Source: Verrucomicrobiota bacterium (lineage in GTDB: Bacteria > Verrucomicrobiota > Verrucomicrobiia > Opitutales > UBA953). Taken from it: a stretch of 53,406 bases of DNA. The notes under the pieces were generated by a model, which was given only the letters and a program-made list of their open reading frames with translations, was not told the DNA's origin and did no database searches. The first letter of the stretch is position 1. Each line of letters starts with the position of its first letter. The stretch spans positions 1-53,406 of the forward strand of contig JAURFU010000007.1 in the NCBI GenBank assembly GCA_030834165.1, given 5' to 3'. The translations under genes and the position numbers were made by a program. This document shows, in pieces, positions 1 through 7,724 of this stretch.

Positions 1-105
1 GAGAACCACCGGGCCAATCTGATGCGCAAGCTGGGCGTCCGCGACGTCGCGGGGCTGGTCCGCTTCGTGGTCCGGCAAGGCCTGGTCGACCCGGCCTCGG
101 AATAA
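1..105 (+). CDS. Response regulator, NarL/LuxR type (3' fragment)
   Basis: Only the last 34 codons are in the window; the gene begins to the left. The residues are the end of a LuxR-type helix-turn-helix domain: recognition helix and the conserved tail NLMRKLGV. They match the C-terminus of the next gene (175-846) at 26 of 34 positions, so the two are a tandem paralogous pair in the same orientation, about 70 bp apart. By family this is a DNA-binding output domain of a two-component regulator; its targets and its receiver domain cannot be seen. Confidence 0.8.
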   Translation, partial: ENHRANLMRKLGVRDVAGLVRFVVRQGLVDPASE

Positions 106-174
106 GATTGTTACGAGGCGACGCCTTTTGCGTTCGCCTGCGGCCGGGGGCAGGACAAGATTGTAGTCATCCCC

Positions 175-846
175 ATGAAGACCTCTGTCCGTAAGGCGAA
201 ATCCGTCGTGGTCATGGAAGATCAGACGGCCATCTGCGAGCTGATCATCGAGATGCTCGAGGCCCGCGGGGCTTACCGCGTGCTGGGCTCCACCGCGGAC
301 GGCCACGAGGGCCTGGCCCTGGCCGAGCAGCTCAAGCCGGACATCCTGATCCTCGACATCCTCCTGCCCGGCATCAGCGGCTTGGAGGTCCTCCGCCAGC
401 TGCATGAGACGCAGCCCGACCTCAAGGTGCTGATCTTCTCGGCCAAGTCCGAGAAGCAGCTCGCCCGCGGGCTCCTCAAGGCCGGCGTCCGCGGCTACGT
501 GCCCAAGAGCGCCCGACTTTCCGAACTCCGGCAGGCCGTCGATGCCGTCGCCGCCGGCGACACCTGGTTCAGCGAGACGTTCCAGAAGGCGATGGCCGAC
601 GCGCTCACGGCCCCCGAGAGCGACGTCGATGCCAAGGGCGCGACCCTCACCGACCGCGAGAAGGAAATCGCGGTGCTGCTGGCCAAGAGCTACTCGAGCA
701 AGGAAGTCGCGGTGAAGCTGGATATCAGCGCCAAGACGGTCGAGAACCACCGCACGAACCTGATGCGTAAGCTCGGCGTCCACGACGTCGCGGGCGTCAT
801 CCGCTTCGTCGTCCGCCAAGGCCTCTACGACCCGACCGAGGGCTGA
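175..846 (+). CDS. Two-component response regulator, NarL/FixJ family
   Basis: 223 residues, normal length for the family. The receiver domain (about 10-130) has the acidic pair E15-D16, phosphoacceptor D61 in LILDILLPG, switch residue S89 and K111 in GYVPKSA. The LuxR/GerE helix-turn-helix (about 157-216) carries LTDREKEI and KTVENHRTNLMRKL. All residues for phosphorylation are present, so it should be an active regulator, dimerising and binding DNA when phosphorylated. No histidine kinase is visible. It is a tandem copy of the gene cut at the left edge. The copper locus starts 64 bp downstream on the same strand, so copper control is possible, but only position supports it. The ATG start gives a complete receiver domain. 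Confidence 0.93.
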   Translation: MKTSVRKAKSVVVMEDQTAICELIIEMLEARGAYRVLGSTADGHEGLALAEQLKPDILILDILLPGISGLEVLRQLHETQPDLKVLIFSAKSEKQLARGLLKAGVRGYVPKSARLSELRQAVDAVAAGDTWFSETFQKAMADALTAPESDVDAKGATLTDREKEIAVLLAKSYSSKEVAVKLDISAKTVENHRTNLMRKLGVHDVAGVIRFVVRQGLYDPTEG

Positions 847-910
847 AAGCGCTCCCCCGGAGGGCTTGGGTCTCGTTTGCATTCCGCGGCGACTGCCTTA
901 TCTTCCAAGT

Positions 911-3013
911 GTGTCCCGCAGAACACATCGGTTAGCCCTAGCCGCCCTAGCAATCGCCTGGACTGCCTTGGCCCCTGCCTGCGAACTCTGCCGACAGGCT
1001 TACGTCGCCGCGCTTGAAGCCGCACCGAAGGCTTCCGCGCTCCACACACAGGCGCCCGTCGTGACCTACCGGCTCGAAGTTTCCGAAAAAACGCTCAGCC
1101 CAGCCGGTCAGCCGACCAAAGTGCTCGCGCTCAACGGAGGCACCCCGGGCCCGGTGCTCCGCTTCCGCGAGGGCGACGTCGCCCGGGTCACGGTAGTCAA
1201 CCGCCTGACCGACGAGACGACCTCGATCCACTGGCATGGACTGCTGGTGCCCAACCTGGAGGACGGTGTGCCCGAAGTGACGACCCCTCTCATCTTGCCC
1301 GGGCAGTCCCGCACCTTTGAATTCTTGATCCGGCAGCATGGCACCTATTGGTATCACAGCCACACCGGACACCAGAAGCAACGCGGCGTCTACGGCGCCA
1401 TCGTGATCGAACCTAAGCGCCCGACGTTGGCCGCCGACCATGACGAGGTCGTCGTGCTCTCCGACTGGACGGACGAGACGCCGACGGAAGTCCAGCGGAC
1501 GCTCCTCCGCGGCAGCGATTGGTATTCGTTCCGGAAAGGCACCGCGCAATCCCTCCTCGGCGCCTATCAGGCCGGCAAGCTGGATGAATACCTGGGACAA
1601 CAGCAAAGACTGGTGCCGCCCATGGACCTCTCCGACGTCGCGTACGACGCCTTCCTGATGAACGGTCAACGCCGGCTGCAGCTGAAGGGAAAGCCAGGCC
1701 AGACGACGCGCCTTCGGCTCATCAACGCCAGCGCCGCCACCTATTTTTACCTCGATGCGGCGACGGGGCCGCTGAAGATCGTCTCCGCCGACGGTCAGGA
1801 TGTCGTCCCGTTCGCCCAGAAGCGCCTCCTCATCGGACCCGCCGAAACGTATGACATCCTGGTGACGCTTCCCGCGACCGACACATGGGAACTGCGTGCC
1901 ACCGCCCAGGACGGCAGCGGGTCGGTGTCCGCCTGGCTCGGCGAAGGCGTGGCGCATGCCGCCGACGCGCCTCCTCGGCCCGAGCGTTACGGGATGGATG
2001 CCTACCTGTCATCGATCCTCGACGAGCTGGACCCGGAGCCTGGCGCCCCGCCGTCAGCCCGTCCGCTTTCGCCTTATTCCAAGCTACGAGCGGCGACCCC
2101 GCACGCCGTGGCCAAGTCGCATCGCGAACTGACCCTCAAGCTGACGGGGGACATGATCCGCTATGAATGGACTTTCGATGGCCTCGGCCCGCATGAGGCC
2201 GATGCCATAAAGGTCAAGGCCGGCGAGACCCTCCGCGTGCGACTGGTGAACAATACCATGATGCACCACCCGATCCATTTCCACGGGCACTTCTTCCGCC
2301 TGGTCGACGAGGCCGACCAGGATCCGGCGACCTCGCCCCTGAAACATACCGTCGACGTCCCTCCGATGAGCGTGCGGACGATCGAGTTCACCGCCGACGA
2401 AGGCCAAGGGGACTGGCTCCTGCACTGCCACCTGCTCTACCACCACCTCACGGGCATGGTCCGCACCATCCGCGTGACGGCCGCCGACGGCGCCGAACCG
2501 CCCCACCCGGCGGCCACGCACACGATGCCTTCCACCTACGCCTGGGGGCAGGCGACGCTGACCAGCGCCCATTTCGCAGGCTTCGCCACGCTCCAGTCAG
2601 GGGCCGACAACCTATACCTGCGCTGGGATGAGGGCGTGCGCTCCGGCGACTGGCACGAGACCGAGGCCTTCTACCAACGCTACGTGGATACCCGGCTTGC
2701 CCTGATCGCAGGCTATCGTTCGGATACTTCCGCCGGAGGACGGGAATCGGTCTTCGCCGGCGCAGCGTTGCGCCTTCCCTATTTCGTCGACCTGACGCTT
2801 ACCCATCAGGCGGGGGGCGAAACCAGGGCCGAACTGCTCAAGTCGGTCCAGCTGAGCGACCGATTCTCCCTGGACCTGGCCTTGCGCCACGGGCGCAAGA
2901 CGGGTACGTTCACCTCAGCGGATTTCAATTTCCTGCTGAACAAGACCTTTTCCCTCACCGCCGGATACAGTTCCGATTTCGGAGCGGGAGCCGGCATCAT
3001 CGCCCGATTCTGA
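911..3013 (+). CDS. Multicopper oxidase (CopA-like) fused to a CopB-like outer-membrane barrel
   Basis: About 700 residues from GTG 911, which opens a signal peptide (RRTHR, then a hydrophobic stretch ending ALAPA); an in-frame TTG at 866 is an alternative start. Residues 50-530 form a three-cupredoxin oxidase with all four copper motifs: HWHG (107-110), WYHSHTG (147-153), HHPIHFHGH (452-460) and HCHLLYHHLTGM (505-516, with type 1 Cys and Met). Residues about 545-700 differ in kind: alternating short beta-strands, an LPYFVDLTLTH segment resembling CopB, and a terminal Phe (IIARF), the usual outer-membrane barrel ending. By family, CopA oxidises or sequesters periplasmic Cu(I) and CopB is a separate outer-membrane protein. 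Here both seem to be one chain, anchoring the oxidase to the outer membrane. The barrel assignment is inference from sequence pattern. Confidence 0.88.
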   Translation: MSRRTHRLALAALAIAWTALAPACELCRQAYVAALEAAPKASALHTQAPVVTYRLEVSEKTLSPAGQPTKVLALNGGTPGPVLRFREGDVARVTVVNRLTDETTSIHWHGLLVPNLEDGVPEVTTPLILPGQSRTFEFLIRQHGTYWYHSHTGHQKQRGVYGAIVIEPKRPTLAADHDEVVVLSDWTDETPTEVQRTLLRGSDWYSFRKGTAQSLLGAYQAGKLDEYLGQQQRLVPPMDLSDVAYDAFLMNGQRRLQLKGKPGQTTRLRLINASAATYFYLDAATGPLKIVSADGQDVVPFAQKRLLIGPAETYDILVTLPATDTWELRATAQDGSGSVSAWLGEGVAHAADAPPRPERYGMDAYLSSILDELDPEPGAPPSARPLSPYSKLRAATPHAVAKSHRELTLKLTGDMIRYEWTFDGLGPHEADAIKVKAGETLRVRLVNNTMMHHPIHFHGHFFRLVDEADQDPATSPLKHTVDVPPMSVRTIEFTADEGQGDWLLHCHLLYHHLTGMVRTIRVTAADGAEPPHPAATHTMPSTYAWGQATLTSAHFAGFATLQSGADNLYLRWDEGVRSGDWHETEAFYQRYVDTRLALIAGYRSDTSAGGRESVFAGAALRLPYFVDLTLTHQAGGETRAELLKSVQLSDRFSLDLALRHGRKTGTFTSADFNFLLNKTFSLTAGYSSDFGAGAGIIARF

Positions 3014-3018
3014 ACCCT

Positions 3019-3285
3019 ATGAAAACCCTCCTCCTCGCCATTTGCCTTCTCACCAGCCTGCCGAACTGGGCGGCAGACAATCCGGCTCCTGCCGTCGCCA
3101 AGCCTGCCGCCCCTAAGCCTTATCCCCTGAAGACCTGCATCGTCTCGGACAACGATCTCGATTCGATGGGCGAACAGGCCTCCTTCGTACACCAAGGCCA
3201 GACGATCAAAGTCTGCTGCAAGCCCTGTATCGCGAAGTTCGAGAAGAATCCCTCGAAGTACCTGAAGAAGCTGGAAGGGAAATAA
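3019..3285 (+). CDS. Small exported metal-binding protein, YHS/TRASH-like
   Basis: 88 residues. A signal peptide (MKTLLLAICLLTSLPNWAA) and a Pro/Ala linker precede a single domain starting at KTCIVSDNDLDSMG and containing CCKPC followed by FEKNPSKYLKKL. A lone Cys, then a Cys-rich turn and an F-x-x-(N/D)-P-x-x-Y/W helix is the layout of YHS/TRASH-type metal-binding modules, common in periplasmic copper and heavy-metal proteins. It starts 5 bp after the oxidase stop, so the two are almost certainly co-transcribed. A role as copper chaperone or sensor for the oxidase is inferred; the metal is not shown by sequence. Confidence 0.75.
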   Translation: MKTLLLAICLLTSLPNWAADNPAPAVAKPAAPKPYPLKTCIVSDNDLDSMGEQASFVHQGQTIKVCCKPCIAKFEKNPSKYLKKLEGK

Positions 3286-3291
3286 GCAGTC

Positions 3292-3549
3292 TCAGTAGTG
3301 GTAGCGGGCCTGGAGGACGTAGATGACGCCCTTCTCGACCCGATAGACCAAGCGATGCTCCAGCGTGATCCGCCGCGACCACCAGCCCGAGAGGTCGCCT
3401 TTCAAGGGTTCAGGTTTACCGATCCCCTTGAACGGGGCCTTGGCGATGTCGGCCAGCAGACGCTCGAGGCGGTCATAAGTGCGCGGCTCCGACTGCTGCC
3501 AGTAAGCGCGATCCTCCAAGGCGCCCGTCGACCAGCGGACCTCAGCCAC
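3292..3549 (-). CDS. Toxin of a type II toxin-antitoxin pair, YoeB (RelE) family
   Basis: 85 residues, the usual YoeB length. It has the N-terminal W-x-x-x-A-x-x-D/E-Y-x-x-W pattern, central RRITLEHRLVYRV and the ending ARYHY; the Glu, Arg and C-terminal His/Tyr of this fold form the ribonuclease site in YoeB. By family it cleaves mRNA in the ribosomal A site. It overlaps the 3' end of the antitoxin by 8 bp, which couples translation. It ends 6 bp from the convergent copper-locus gene. Confidence 0.9.
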   Translation of the reverse strand: MAEVRWSTGALEDRAYWQQSEPRTYDRLERLLADIAKAPFKGIGKPEPLKGDLSGWWSRRITLEHRLVYRVEKGVIYVLQARYHY

Positions 3550-3790
3550 GGGAGGCCTTCTTGAACTTGCCGGCCTTGAATTCGGCCAGGCCCTTACGGA
3601 GGCGGTCGGCGTTACGCGGCGAAGACAGGAGATGGAAGGTCTCGGCCATGGCGGCGTATTCGGCGGCGTCGACGAGCACGACGGAGGCCGCGCCGTTGCG
3701 CGTGATGGCGACGGGTTCGCGATCCGCGTTGGCCGCCTCCATGAGGCTGGCGAGCTGGTTACGGGCGTCGGTGTAGGAGACGGTCTTCAT
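3542..3790 (-). CDS. Antitoxin, YefM/Phd family
   Basis: 82 residues from ATG 3790 (MKTVSYTDARNQL). This is the typical Phd/YefM beginning: beta-strand, then a helix with the RxxLxxLM pattern. VAITRNG and AxVVLVDAAEYAAM follow, the conserved dimerisation core. The Lys/Arg-rich C-terminus is the expected toxin-neutralising tail. The open frame runs upstream to 3901, but the family start lies at 3790. It precedes and overlaps the YoeB-like toxin. These antitoxins usually repress their own promoter, fitting the palindrome just upstream. Confidence 0.9.
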   Translation of the reverse strand: MKTVSYTDARNQLASLMEAANADREPVAITRNGAASVVLVDAAEYAAMAETFHLLSSPRNADRLRKGLAEFKAGKFKKASRG

Positions 3791-3810
3791 GCAGGCAGTC
3801 TGCACATTGT

Positions 3811-3822
3811 ACAGAATTCTGT
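3811..3822. promoter_or_regulatory. Putative antitoxin operator palindrome
   Basis: A perfect 12-bp palindrome, ACAGAATTCTGT, 20 bp upstream of the antitoxin start in an AT-richer stretch, next to TACAAT (minus strand, 3806-3811) that could be a -10 box. YefM/Phd antitoxins bind short palindromes overlapping their promoter. Binding here is inferred. Confidence 0.45.
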
Positions 3823-3986
3823 CAAGTGAGCGGGTCTCCGCTGACGATGGCATGACGTAGGTCATACCCCATCCTACCTGCTGAGCATGCCTGAAGGCCA
3901 TCGGGCCAAACCACCATCACTGGACCGATGATTCTCCCCGGCTTGCCTCCCTCATGGTTACGCCTACCTATCAGGCTCTCACTTCC

Positions 3987-5042
3987 ATGACCACCACCGC
4001 CAAGGCCTACGGCTCTTCCGCCCCCACTTCCCTGCTCGCCCCGATGCAGATCGCCCGGCGCGCGCCCGGCCCGACCGACGTCGCGATGGAGATCCTCTAC
4101 TGCGGCGTCTGCCATTCCGACGTGCACACCGCCCGCGGCGAATGGCCGGGCACGAACTACGCCTGCGTCCCGGGCCATGAGATCGTCGGACGCGTCACGG
4201 CGGTGGGCTCCAAGGTCACCAAGCTCAAGGTCGGCGACATCGGCGCGACGGGCTGCATGGTCGATTCCTGCCGCACCTGCCCGAGCTGCCAGAAGGGTCT
4301 GGAACAGTTCTGCCTCAGCGGCGCCACCTTCACCTACAACAGCCCCGACAAGCACCTCGGCGGCCACACCTTCGGCGGCTATTCCTCCGCCATCGTCGTC
4401 GACGAAGCCTTCACCCTCCGCGTCCCGCAGGGTCTGGACCTCGCCGCGACCGCGCCCCTGCTCTGCGCGGGCATCACGACCTACTCGCCGCTCCGCCACT
4501 GGAAGGTCGGTCCCGGCCAGAAAGTCGGCGTCGTCGGCCTCGGCGGCCTCGGCCACATGGGCGTGAAGTTCGCCCGCGCCTTCGGCGCCCACGTCGTGCT
4601 CTTCACCACCTCGCCCTCCAAGGTCGCCGACGGCCTCCGCCTCGGCGCCCACGAGGTCGTGGTCTCCACCGACCCCGCCTCGATGGCCAAGCACGGCTGC
4701 TCCTTCGACTTCATCCTGGACTGCGTGTCGGCCCAGCACGACCTCAACGCCTACATGGCGCTGCTCAAGCTCGACGGCACGCTCTGCCTCGTCGGCGTGC
4801 CCGAGAAGCCCCTCGCGGTCCACGCCTTCAGCGTGATCATGCCGCGCCGTAACTTCGCCGGCTCCTGCATCGGCGGCATCGCCGAGACCCAGGAGATGCT
4901 CGATTTCTGCGCCCAGCACGGGATCGTCTCGGACATCGAGCTCATCCCGATCCAGCAGATCAACGAGGCCTGGGACCGGATGATCAAACAGGACGTCCGT
5001 TACCGCTTCGTGATCGACATGGCCTCGCTGAAGCAGGCCTGA
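3987..5042 (+). CDS. Zinc-dependent NADP-type alcohol/aldehyde reductase, YahK/cinnamyl-alcohol dehydrogenase family
   Basis: 351 residues from ATG 3987; an in-frame ATG at 3954 would add 11 residues not typical of the family. Catalytic zinc ligands are C42 (CGVCHSD) and H64-E65 (PGHE). Structural zinc ligands are C95, C98, C101 and C109. The nucleotide-binding motif is GLGGLGHMG. LLCAGITTYSPLRHW and the GSCIGGIAETQEMLDFC block match E. coli YahK almost word for word. By family it reduces a wide range of aldehydes to alcohols with NADPH. It is monocistronic, between the toxin-antitoxin pair and the exporter operon, with no clear link to either. Confidence 0.92.
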   Translation: MTTTAKAYGSSAPTSLLAPMQIARRAPGPTDVAMEILYCGVCHSDVHTARGEWPGTNYACVPGHEIVGRVTAVGSKVTKLKVGDIGATGCMVDSCRTCPSCQKGLEQFCLSGATFTYNSPDKHLGGHTFGGYSSAIVVDEAFTLRVPQGLDLAATAPLLCAGITTYSPLRHWKVGPGQKVGVVGLGGLGHMGVKFARAFGAHVVLFTTSPSKVADGLRLGAHEVVVSTDPASMAKHGCSFDFILDCVSAQHDLNAYMALLKLDGTLCLVGVPEKPLAVHAFSVIMPRRNFAGSCIGGIAETQEMLDFCAQHGIVSDIELIPIQQINEAWDRMIKQDVRYRFVIDMASLKQA

Positions 5043-5049
5043 GGCCGCC

Positions 5050-6432
5050 CTACTTCTTGAGGTCGGCGGCGATCGCGGCGCGGTAGTCCGCGAGCGCGGT
5101 GAAGAAGTCGGCCTGCGCCGCGACTTCGGCGAACTGGGCCTCCAACAAGGCCTGTTCGCGGATCTGCAGGGCGAGGAGATCCGTCGCTCCCTGCTGGAAA
5201 CGCTTCTGTTCGGCCTTCACGAGGAGGTCGGAAAGCTCGACGTTGCGCCGGGCGACGGCGAGCACCTCGTGAGCGGCGGCCAAGGCGGACCAGCCGTCCT
5301 TGACCTCGACGCGGATGCGGTCGCGCACGAAATACAGGTCCTGCTCCAGACGGCGCAGCTCCGCTTCCGAGACCTGCGTGCGGCCCAAGGCTTCGTTCCG
5401 CTGGAGGGGCAGACGGAACTCCAGGCCCGCGCGCGTCTCCTCAGGCAGGCGGTCGGTGTAAGGTCCGCCGCCTTGGTTGCGGGTGATCCCGAAGGTCAGG
5501 TCCAGGTTCGGCAGCGTGGCATTGCGCGCGAGGCGCAGGTCGACCTCCGCCTTCTCCTTGAGAAGACGGATGCGCCGCAGCTCGGGCCGCAGTTCGGCGA
5601 CGGCTTCGAGCAACGAGACATCCCCCATGCGCTCAGGCAGCTCCGCGACGGGCAGGTCCTTCGGCAAGCGTTCCCGCGAAGGCGTGATGGGCTGGTCGTC
5701 CGGCCCGCGGCAGAACAAGGAAAGTTCCAGGGAAGCGGCCTCGAAACGGCGGCGGGCCTGCGTGGCGAGAAGCTGGCGGCTGACGATCAGGCGCTCGTTG
5801 TCCGTGACGACGATCGGGGCCACCATGCCCTTCTTCGCCTGCTCGGTCAGCGCGGCGGCCCGATCCTGGGCGACCTTGAGCTGGTCGCGCGCCACTTCCT
5901 CGCGCAGGCCGGCGGCGGCCCATTGGTAATAGGCCCGGGTGGCCGAGCGGATGATGTCGAGTTGCTGACGCTCGATGAACGGATCGGCCAGGCCGAGGTC
6001 GAGCCTGGCCTTGAGCCGGTCGGCGCGCTGGCGGTCGATGGGACCATCGCGGAGGAGATTGAAGCGCAGCCCCGCGCGGAACTCGCCGTCGCGCTGGGTG
6101 CGCTCCTTGTCATAGTCGGCCAGGAGACCGCTGCTGCGACGGTAGCCGGCGAAGACGTTGGCGCCCCAGAACGGGAGACGTTGCTCCAGCGCGACGTCGC
6201 CGGTCGAGCCGTCGTAATAGCCTTTGGGCGTGATGCCGGCGCGAAGGCTGAAACCGAGGTCGAAGGCGCCCTCCGCCTGACGGAGACGGCCCGAGGCGAT
6301 GTCCTGCTCGATCATCGCGATCAACAGGGGCGGGTAGCGCTCCTTGACGGACGAGAGCACCTCCGGGAGACGCAAAGGCTCCGCCGCGGCCAGCCAGGCC
6401 GGGAGGAAGGCGATGAGCGCCAGCCACCTCAT
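5050..6432 (-). CDS. TolC-family outer-membrane efflux protein
   Basis: 460 residues from ATG 6432, which begins a signal peptide (MRWLALIAFLPAWLAAAEP). Upstream in-frame sequence belongs to the previous gene. Long amphipathic helices rich in Ala, Glu, Arg and Leu alternate with short beta segments in two repeats (about 20-220 and 250-455), the TolC/OEP layout. It forms the trimeric outer-membrane duct of tripartite exporters. The start overlaps the stop of the HlyD-like gene as ATGA, so it is translationally coupled and last in a three-gene operon ABC-HlyD-TolC. Confidence 0.88.
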   Translation of the reverse strand: MRWLALIAFLPAWLAAAEPLRLPEVLSSVKERYPPLLIAMIEQDIASGRLRQAEGAFDLGFSLRAGITPKGYYDGSTGDVALEQRLPFWGANVFAGYRRSSGLLADYDKERTQRDGEFRAGLRFNLLRDGPIDRQRADRLKARLDLGLADPFIERQQLDIIRSATRAYYQWAAAGLREEVARDQLKVAQDRAAALTEQAKKGMVAPIVVTDNERLIVSRQLLATQARRRFEAASLELSLFCRGPDDQPITPSRERLPKDLPVAELPERMGDVSLLEAVAELRPELRRIRLLKEKAEVDLRLARNATLPNLDLTFGITRNQGGGPYTDRLPEETRAGLEFRLPLQRNEALGRTQVSEAELRRLEQDLYFVRDRIRVEVKDGWSALAAAHEVLAVARRNVELSDLLVKAEQKRFQQGATDLLALQIREQALLEAQFAEVAAQADFFTALADYRAAIAADLKK

Positions 6433-7724
6433 TTCTTCGCCTCCTTGCCGGGCTCGTCCATCGCGACGACCGGCGGGAAGCCGTTGAGCTGACGCCAGAT
6501 CTCCTTCCAGAGCGGCACCTGCTGCAGGAGGACCCAGCCGTTGGCGCGCACGCCCTGGCGCAGCCAACGGTTGCCGGGCCATTCGACCTGGGTCGGCTTG
6601 CCGTCGCGGATGACGACGTCAGGCAAAGGGGCGACGACGACGCGGAACTTGCCCGAAGGGTCGCCGGCGGCGTCGACGAAGACGACCTCGCCTCCGAAGG
6701 TGCCGATGGCGACGCTGGGCCAGCCGACGAACTGGATGGCGGGCCAGCCTTCGAACTGGAGGCGCACGGGACTGCCGGGGATGACGGTCCCGTCCGGCTT
6801 GGCGACGCGGGACTGGAGCAAGGGCATGTCGTTGCCTTCGAGCCAGATCTCCACGAAACGACTGTCGGTCTCCGGGATCACCACGCAGATCGGGCTGCCG
6901 GGACGGAGATAAGTGCCGTCCGTCGCCTGGACGGAGAGCACGATGCCGTCGCGCGGGGCGCGGACGAGCTGGCGTTCGTTCTGGCTGATCTGGACCTCGA
7001 TGACGCCGAGGTCGCGCTCGACGGACGCGAGGTCCGACTGCGCCGAACCCCGCTGGGCGCGAACGCCCGCTATCGTGGCCCCGAACTCGCTTTCGGTACG
7101 CCCGAGGGTCGCCTGGGCCGCGAGCAGCGCCGACGCGGTGCTGTCGCGGGACTGGATCGCGAGTTCGTAGTCGCGCACCGACACCAGGCCGGCCTCCTTC
7201 AGCTCCTTCACGCGCTTGAAGTTGAGGGCGGCGGTCTCCGCGGCGATCTTGTCGGCCACCACGCGCTGCCGGGCGGCGTCCACGGACTGGCCGCGGGCGA
7301 GTTCGAGCTGACGGACCTGGAGGTCGAGGTCTTCGATGCGGCGGCGGGTCGCGGCCTGACGGTCGGACAAAGATCCCTTCTGGGCCTTCAGGTTGTTCAG
7401 GAGGTTGGGGTCGTTGTCCTGCAGTTCGGCGAGCACCTCGCCGGCCTTCACCTTCTGGCCTTCGACGACGTGCATCTTGCGCACGAGACCCGCGACGGGG
7501 GCCTCGACGTTGACGCGACGCTCCAGCGGATCGAAGGCGATCACCTTGCCGGAGCCGCGCACGAACTGTTGCCAAGGCAGGAACCAGATCGCCAGCAGGA
7601 TGGCGACGAAGCCCACGGCGGCGACGCGCGAAAGCAGGCGTATGCGGAAGGAGGAAGCGGCCAGAAGCAAGGCGGGCAGACTGCCGCGCAGGGCCGGAGC
7701 CGAGATTTCGGTTGGCTTGCTCAT
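6429..7724 (-). CDS. HlyD-family periplasmic adaptor (membrane fusion protein)
   Basis: 431 residues from ATG 7724. A short cytoplasmic N-terminus and one membrane helix (AAVGFVAILLAIWFLPW) are followed by a biotinyl-lipoyl half motif (VNVEAPVAGLVRKMHVVEG), a long alpha-hairpin (about 105-235), the second lipoyl half (LVRAPRDGIVLSV) and beta-barrel domains. This is the adaptor that bridges an inner-membrane ABC exporter to TolC. It overlaps both neighbours by 4 bp (ATGA at each junction), so the three proteins are made together. The substrate is not evident: no RTX or bacteriocin-like gene lies beside the operon. Confidence 0.9.
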   Translation of the reverse strand: MSKPTEISAPALRGSLPALLLAASSFRIRLLSRVAAVGFVAILLAIWFLPWQQFVRGSGKVIAFDPLERRVNVEAPVAGLVRKMHVVEGQKVKAGEVLAELQDNDPNLLNNLKAQKGSLSDRQAATRRRIEDLDLQVRQLELARGQSVDAARQRVVADKIAAETAALNFKRVKELKEAGLVSVRDYELAIQSRDSTASALLAAQATLGRTESEFGATIAGVRAQRGSAQSDLASVERDLGVIEVQISQNERQLVRAPRDGIVLSVQATDGTYLRPGSPICVVIPETDSRFVEIWLEGNDMPLLQSRVAKPDGTVIPGSPVRLQFEGWPAIQFVGWPSVAIGTFGGEVVFVDAAGDPSGKFRVVVAPLPDVVIRDGKPTQVEWPGNRWLRQGVRANGWVLLQQVPLWKEIWRQLNGFPPVVAMDEPGKEAKK

